9,803 nucleotides of DNA from JACDAN01 sp046714355 (GTDB lineage: Bacteria; Actinomycetota; Thermoleophilia; Gaiellales; Gaiellaceae). Location of the stretch: positions 1-9,803 of the forward strand of contig JBKKAR010000201.1 in the NCBI GenBank assembly GCA_046714355.1. Direction: 5' to 3'. Position numbers and translations under genes: made by a program. Below are positions 6,906 through 9,803 of this stretch, in pieces (position 1 is the stretch's first letter; each line of letters opens with the position of its first letter). The notes under the pieces were generated by a model, which had not been told where the DNA came from, ran no database searches, and saw only the letters and a program-made list of their open reading frames with translations.

Positions 6906-9527
6906 TTGTCCCCCCGCCGACTGACCTCGCTCTTGTGGCTTTCGGCGGTGCTGCTCGCCGTGCCCTTCCTGGCGACAAGCACCGCCGGTGCTGCCATCGC
7001 TCCCCCGTGGTGCGGTACTCCGTCCCCTGACGCGACCGGGGCTCTTCCCGACGGAACCAGCCCTTCGCATCCGCCTGGGAGCTACCCCCATATCCCGTAC
7101 TACGCGATCCGCTGCACGCTCGACGCCATCGCGGCTCAGAGCAACGGCCGCATGACCGTCGAGGTGATCGGACAGTCCGCGCTCGGACGCGATCTCTACC
7201 TCGCCACCTTCAACGCGCTCGATACGAAGGCGCAGCGGCGCTCCGCCTCCAACTGGGAGAAGATCCGCCGCTACGCGCTCGAGGATCCCGAGCGCGCTCA
7301 GAAGATCCTCGCGAAGGCGGGAGACGACGTGAAGGTCCCGCTCTTCATCCAGAACGCGATCCACGGCGGCGAGTCCGACGGAGTCGACGCCAGCCTTCAG
7401 ATCATGGAACGGCTAGCGACGACACCGTACGGAGCCGATCCGGAGGTGGACGCGATCCTCAACCGCGGAATCGTGCTCTTCAACGTCGTGATGAACCCCG
7501 ACGGCCGGATCACGGATTCGCGGCCGAACGGGAACGGGTTCGACATGAACCGCGACTACCTGACGCAGTCGCAGTCGGAGGTCCAGGCGTCGGTCGCTGT
7601 CATGCAGAAGTGGCTCGCGCCGGACATGCTCGACACGCACGGCTTCGTGACGCCGACGCTGATCGAGGCGACGACGAAACCGCACAACCCCGGCATCGAA
7701 TACGACATGTGGCTCAAGTGGAACCAGAGCCGAATCGACGCCAACGAGGCCGCGCTCAACGCACTCGATTTCCAGGTCACGCGTCCGATCAACGACTGGT
7801 GCGCTGACGGGAGCATCCCGAAAGGCGGGGTCTGCGACGACGGCACCACGAGGTTCGGGCCGCGATGGGCCGAGAGCTGGGACGACTGGGGCCCGTTCTA
7901 CACGCCGATGTACTCGCAGCTCGTCGGGCTGAACGGCTCGACGGTCGAGATGTGCAGGAGCTTGAGCCTCGTGCCCGGAAGCAGCCCGCCCAGGACGGCC
8001 TGCGGCCCACTGCTCAGCGAGAACGAGAAGGTCGGCCGGAGTGGATCGCGTCTCGTCCAGTACCACACGATCTGGTCGACGCTCCTCTTCGACACGGCCA
8101 ACCGGGTCGACCTGTTGAAGGACCAGCTCGAGGTTTATCGGCGCGGCGTGACCGACGCACCGAGGCCGACAACGGCCGACCTGCCGCCGGGGTTCGACAA
8201 CGAAGAGAACAACTGGATGCACGAGTACCCGAAGGCCTATGTGATCCCGCTCGGCGACGGCCAGCGCAGCGACGTCGAGGCTCGGCGCCTCGTCCGCTGG
8301 CTACTCGCGAACGGCATCCGGGTCGATCAACTGAAGAAGGGCTACCAAGACGGCTCGACGCGCTTCGAGGAGGGCTCGTTCGTGGTCTTCATGGACCAGG
8401 CGCTCCGTGGCCTCGCCGACACGGCGCTCGGTCCCGGTGTGGACATCTCGTCCCGGATCAGCATCCTGTACGCGCCGCCGGGAGCCTGGAGTCATGGCTA
8501 TCTCTGGGGCGCCGACGTTGCCACGATCCCCGACTCGGCGACGTTCGCTCCGAAGACCAAGCGGGTACAGAGGGTTGACACCGCACAGGGCGGCGTCGAT
8601 AGCTCGGAGGGCGCCTCCGCGTTCGCGCTCGCAATCGACTCGCCGACCGCGGTTCGAACACTGAACGGCCTGCTGGGCTCGGGCATGACGGCCGAGCTCG
8701 CCACGGCTCCGTTCACGAACGCGCTCGGAGAGCAGATGCCCGCCGGGACCGTTCTCTTCCCGGCGAGCGTCCGCTCGGCCCTCGAGGCCGCGGGTGGCAG
8801 CTCGGGCGTGTGGTTCATCGGCGTCAGGGGCACGCTGCCCGCCCGCGAGCCGATCGACCGGTCGCCGCGGATTGCGGTCCTCACCGCCGCCGTGAACCAG
8901 GACGTCTGGGTCTTGCGAAACCTCGGCTTCACTGCAGATCCGATTGCCACAGGCACGACCAGCGCGCTCAACAACCCGACCGCGCCGAATCCGCTGGACG
9001 GCTACGACGTGGTGTTCAACACGGCGGGTTGGCCGGCCGGGGCGACCGCGCGATCGCGACTGACCGCGTTCTTCGCGAGCAGCGGCGGCTACCTCGGCGC
9101 CCTGACGAACGGGGCGAACTTCCTCACTGCCGGAGGCGAGGTCACCGGCCTCACCGCTCTGAACCGCTCCGGCAGCGGCCGGAGCGGGATCATCAACTGG
9201 AACAACTCCGCGCCCGGCACGAGCCAGATCACCGGTGCGTACCGGTCGCAGGACACCGCGATCGTCGACCCGCCGACCTGGTTCACAGCGGTTCCCTCGA
9301 CGATGACCGTGGACGGGAGCCTCCCGCTCACCGGCTTCTTCTTGAGCGGTCTCTGGCTCCTCGACGCCCAGTCGGCGTCAGCGCCGGGGTCGGCGATGAT
9401 CACCCACGGCACGAACACGGCGGGAACGGCGAGGATCACGTCGTTCGCGATGAACCCGCTGTACCGAGCGGACCCCGAGCGTGAGTGGCCGATGATCGCC
9501 TCGGCCGCCCTCTGGGTCGACCAGTAA
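6906..9527 (+). CDS. Secreted M14-family zinc carboxypeptidase with long C-terminal extension
   Basis: This is an 873-residue metallopeptidase predicted to be exported, cleaving C-terminal residues from peptides or peptide-like substrates. A Sec signal peptide (RR, then LLWLSAVLLAVPFLA, with cleavage near TAGA, about residue 29) opens the protein. The M14 domain spans about 60-400. The first zinc ligands are HGGE (His153, Glu156), followed by the substrate-binding block NPDGR (197-201) and DMNRD (213-217), and the third zinc ligand is DTHGF (His245). Glu348 in GSTVEM is the best candidate catalytic base. Residues about 440-870 form an extension; within it, about 652-745 (RIAVLTAAV, then YDVVFNTAGWP) resembles the class-I glutamine-amidotransferase-like fold seen in related large M14 proteins, probably non-catalytic. 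Six cysteines (36, 70, 299, 310, 350, 366) could form disulfides outside the cell. No wall anchor is visible. The frame is open for another 137 codons upstream, but TTG 6906 is chosen for its ribosome binding site, signal peptide and promoter. Confidence 0.92.
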   Translation: MSPRRLTSLLWLSAVLLAVPFLATSTAGAAIAPPWCGTPSPDATGALPDGTSPSHPPGSYPHIPYYAIRCTLDAIAAQSNGRMTVEVIGQSALGRDLYLATFNALDTKAQRRSASNWEKIRRYALEDPERAQKILAKAGDDVKVPLFIQNAIHGGESDGVDASLQIMERLATTPYGADPEVDAILNRGIVLFNVVMNPDGRITDSRPNGNGFDMNRDYLTQSQSEVQASVAVMQKWLAPDMLDTHGFVTPTLIEATTKPHNPGIEYDMWLKWNQSRIDANEAALNALDFQVTRPINDWCADGSIPKGGVCDDGTTRFGPRWAESWDDWGPFYTPMYSQLVGLNGSTVEMCRSLSLVPGSSPPRTACGPLLSENEKVGRSGSRLVQYHTIWSTLLFDTANRVDLLKDQLEVYRRGVTDAPRPTTADLPPGFDNEENNWMHEYPKAYVIPLGDGQRSDVEARRLVRWLLANGIRVDQLKKGYQDGSTRFEEGSFVVFMDQALRGLADTALGPGVDISSRISILYAPPGAWSHGYLWGADVATIPDSATFAPKTKRVQRVDTAQGGVDSSEGASAFALAIDSPTAVRTLNGLLGSGMTAELATAPFTNALGEQMPAGTVLFPASVRSALEAAGGSSGVWFIGVRGTLPAREPIDRSPRIAVLTAAVNQDVWVLRNLGFTADPIATGTTSALNNPTAPNPLDGYDVVFNTAGWPAGATARSRLTAFFASSGGYLGALTNGANFLTAGGEVTGLTALNRSGSGRSGIINWNNSAPGTSQITGAYRSQDTAIVDPPTWFTAVPSTMTVDGSLPLTGFFLSGLWLLDAQSASAPGSAMITHGTNTAGTARITSFAMNPLYRADPEREWPMIASAALWVDQ

Positions 9528-9536
9528 CGAGATCAG

Positions 9537-9572
9537 TGTGGGGAGGAGAGGCACGCGCCTCTCCTCCCCACA
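9537..9572 (+). terminator. Perfect 16-bp inverted repeat, likely terminator
   Basis: TGTGGGGAGGAGAGGC (9537-9552) and its exact reverse complement (9557-9572) enclose the loop ACGC, beginning 9 nt after the carboxypeptidase stop codon. A further G-T wobble pair extends the stem. No U-run follows on either strand, as is common in high-GC actinobacteria, so it could stop transcripts from both directions. Stem length and position make chance unlikely. Confidence 0.85.
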
Positions 9573-9586
9573 TCCAGGATCGGGTG

Positions 9587-9609
9587 GAGGGCGCTAGCCG
9601 TTCGCCCTC
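9587..9609. repeat. Small inverted repeat (7-bp stem)
   Basis: GAGGGCG (9587-9593) and CGCCCTC (9603-9609) pair around a 9-nt loop, with one wobble pair outside. It lies 14 nt beyond the main terminator. It might be a second terminator, perhaps for leftward transcripts entering from the right, or it may be chance. Confidence 0.35.
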
Positions 9610-9708
9610 TCACGGGCCGTTGTCGCGAGCCAGACGACGCTCCACACGACGGCCGCAGTTCCCCAGCCCCGCCCGCGACCACAGACCCGCGTTTCGGGCT
9701 CCCTCTGA

Positions 9709-9780
9709 TGGGCGGTACTGGGCTCGAACCAGTGATCCCCTGCTGTCGGCTCGAAGCCGCTGTTCGCGTCCCGAGCGCCC
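9709..9780 (-). other. tRNA-like element: tRNA 3' half with degenerate or missing 5' half
   Basis: Read leftward from 9747, the last 39 nt look like the end of a tRNA: a GACA-like anticodon-loop remnant, GCAGG, the variable loop, then a perfect T-arm (ACTGG, loop TTCGAGC, CCAGT; 9733-9717). The acceptor 3' strand ACCGCCC (9716-9710) and an A discriminator at 9709 complete it. T-loop landmarks TTCGA and the closing G-C pair are all present. From memory, this block most resembles tRNA-Val(GAC). A 5' strand GGGCGCT (9780-9774) pairs with 6 of the 7 acceptor bases and would give a 72-nt molecule. However, the 40 nt between have no canonical D-arm or 5-7-5 anticodon arm, only a CGGCT/AGCCG hairpin (9747-9759). 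No CCA is encoded. It is best read as a decayed tRNA or an attachment-site remnant; a working tRNA is unlikely. Confidence 0.4.
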
Positions 9781-9803
9781 GGGCTGCATAGAATGGTTAA
9801 AAC

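Larger units (their letters stand above)
9528..9803. other. Intergenic tail after the carboxypeptidase
   Basis: These 276 bp contain the terminator hairpin, a second weaker hairpin and the tRNA-like element. The last 18 nt (9786-9803) are notably AT-rich against the surrounding GC-rich DNA and include TAGAAT (9789-9794), 5 of 6 to a sigma70 -10 box. No good -35 is seen at the right distance, so a promoter for something beyond the window is only a possibility. No gene is called here. Confidence 0.5.

Noticed and set aside
9594..9803. Minus-strand frame open from the right edge to a TAG at 9594, with a hydrophobic end (AAVVWSVVWLATTARERANG)
   Set aside because: It has no start in the window, its GC3 bias is weaker than that of the real genes here, and part of it (the FEP pattern) is simply the T-arm hairpins read as codons. 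A true gene entering from the right cannot be excluded, but 70 codons do not support a call.

Overview
The window is high-GC bacterial DNA with strong GC bias at third codon positions, short or overlapping gene junctions, a TTG start and a terminator hairpin without a U-tract. Together with an actinobacterial-style Tad secretion/pilus cluster, this suggests a high-GC actinobacterium, possibly a deep-branching soil class such as Thermoleophilia. The taxonomic guess is inference; no rRNA or marker gene is present to settle it.

Region 1 (1-5696, + strand) is one tightly packed transcription unit. It holds a 5'-truncated cpaF/tadA secretion ATPase, a TadB-type platform protein that carries an extra N-terminal secreted von Willebrand factor A domain, a TadC platform protein, and a 504-residue Arg/Glu-rich helical protein of unknown role. 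The junctions are 17 bp (or a 4-bp ATGA overlap, depending on the start chosen), 11 bp and 20 bp. The first three encode the motor and membrane platform of a Tad (Flp/type IVc) pilus. Pilin, prepilin peptidase, TadZ/CpaE, CpaB and pseudopilins are not in the window and must lie upstream or elsewhere if the machine is complete.

Region 2 (5693-6631, - strand) is a polytopic membrane protein of the lysylphosphatidylglycerol-synthase-TM/flippase-like family (UPF0104, YbhN-like). It converges on the coiled-coil gene, and both genes stop in the same CTAG palindrome.

Region 3 (6632-9573) has a divergent intergenic region with a good sigma70-like promoter (TTGACT-N17-TATAGA). It is followed by a secreted M14-family zinc carboxypeptidase of 873 residues, best started at a TTG codon behind a GGAGGAGG ribosome binding site. 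The gene ends at a perfect 16-bp inverted repeat, a likely terminator.

Region 4 (9574-9803) has no convincing gene. It holds a second small hairpin and, on the - strand, a segment whose last 39 nt look like the 3' part of a tRNA (acceptor 3' strand, perfect T-arm, variable loop) without a recognisable 5' half. This is either a decayed tRNA or an attachment-site remnant of an integrated element lying to the right.
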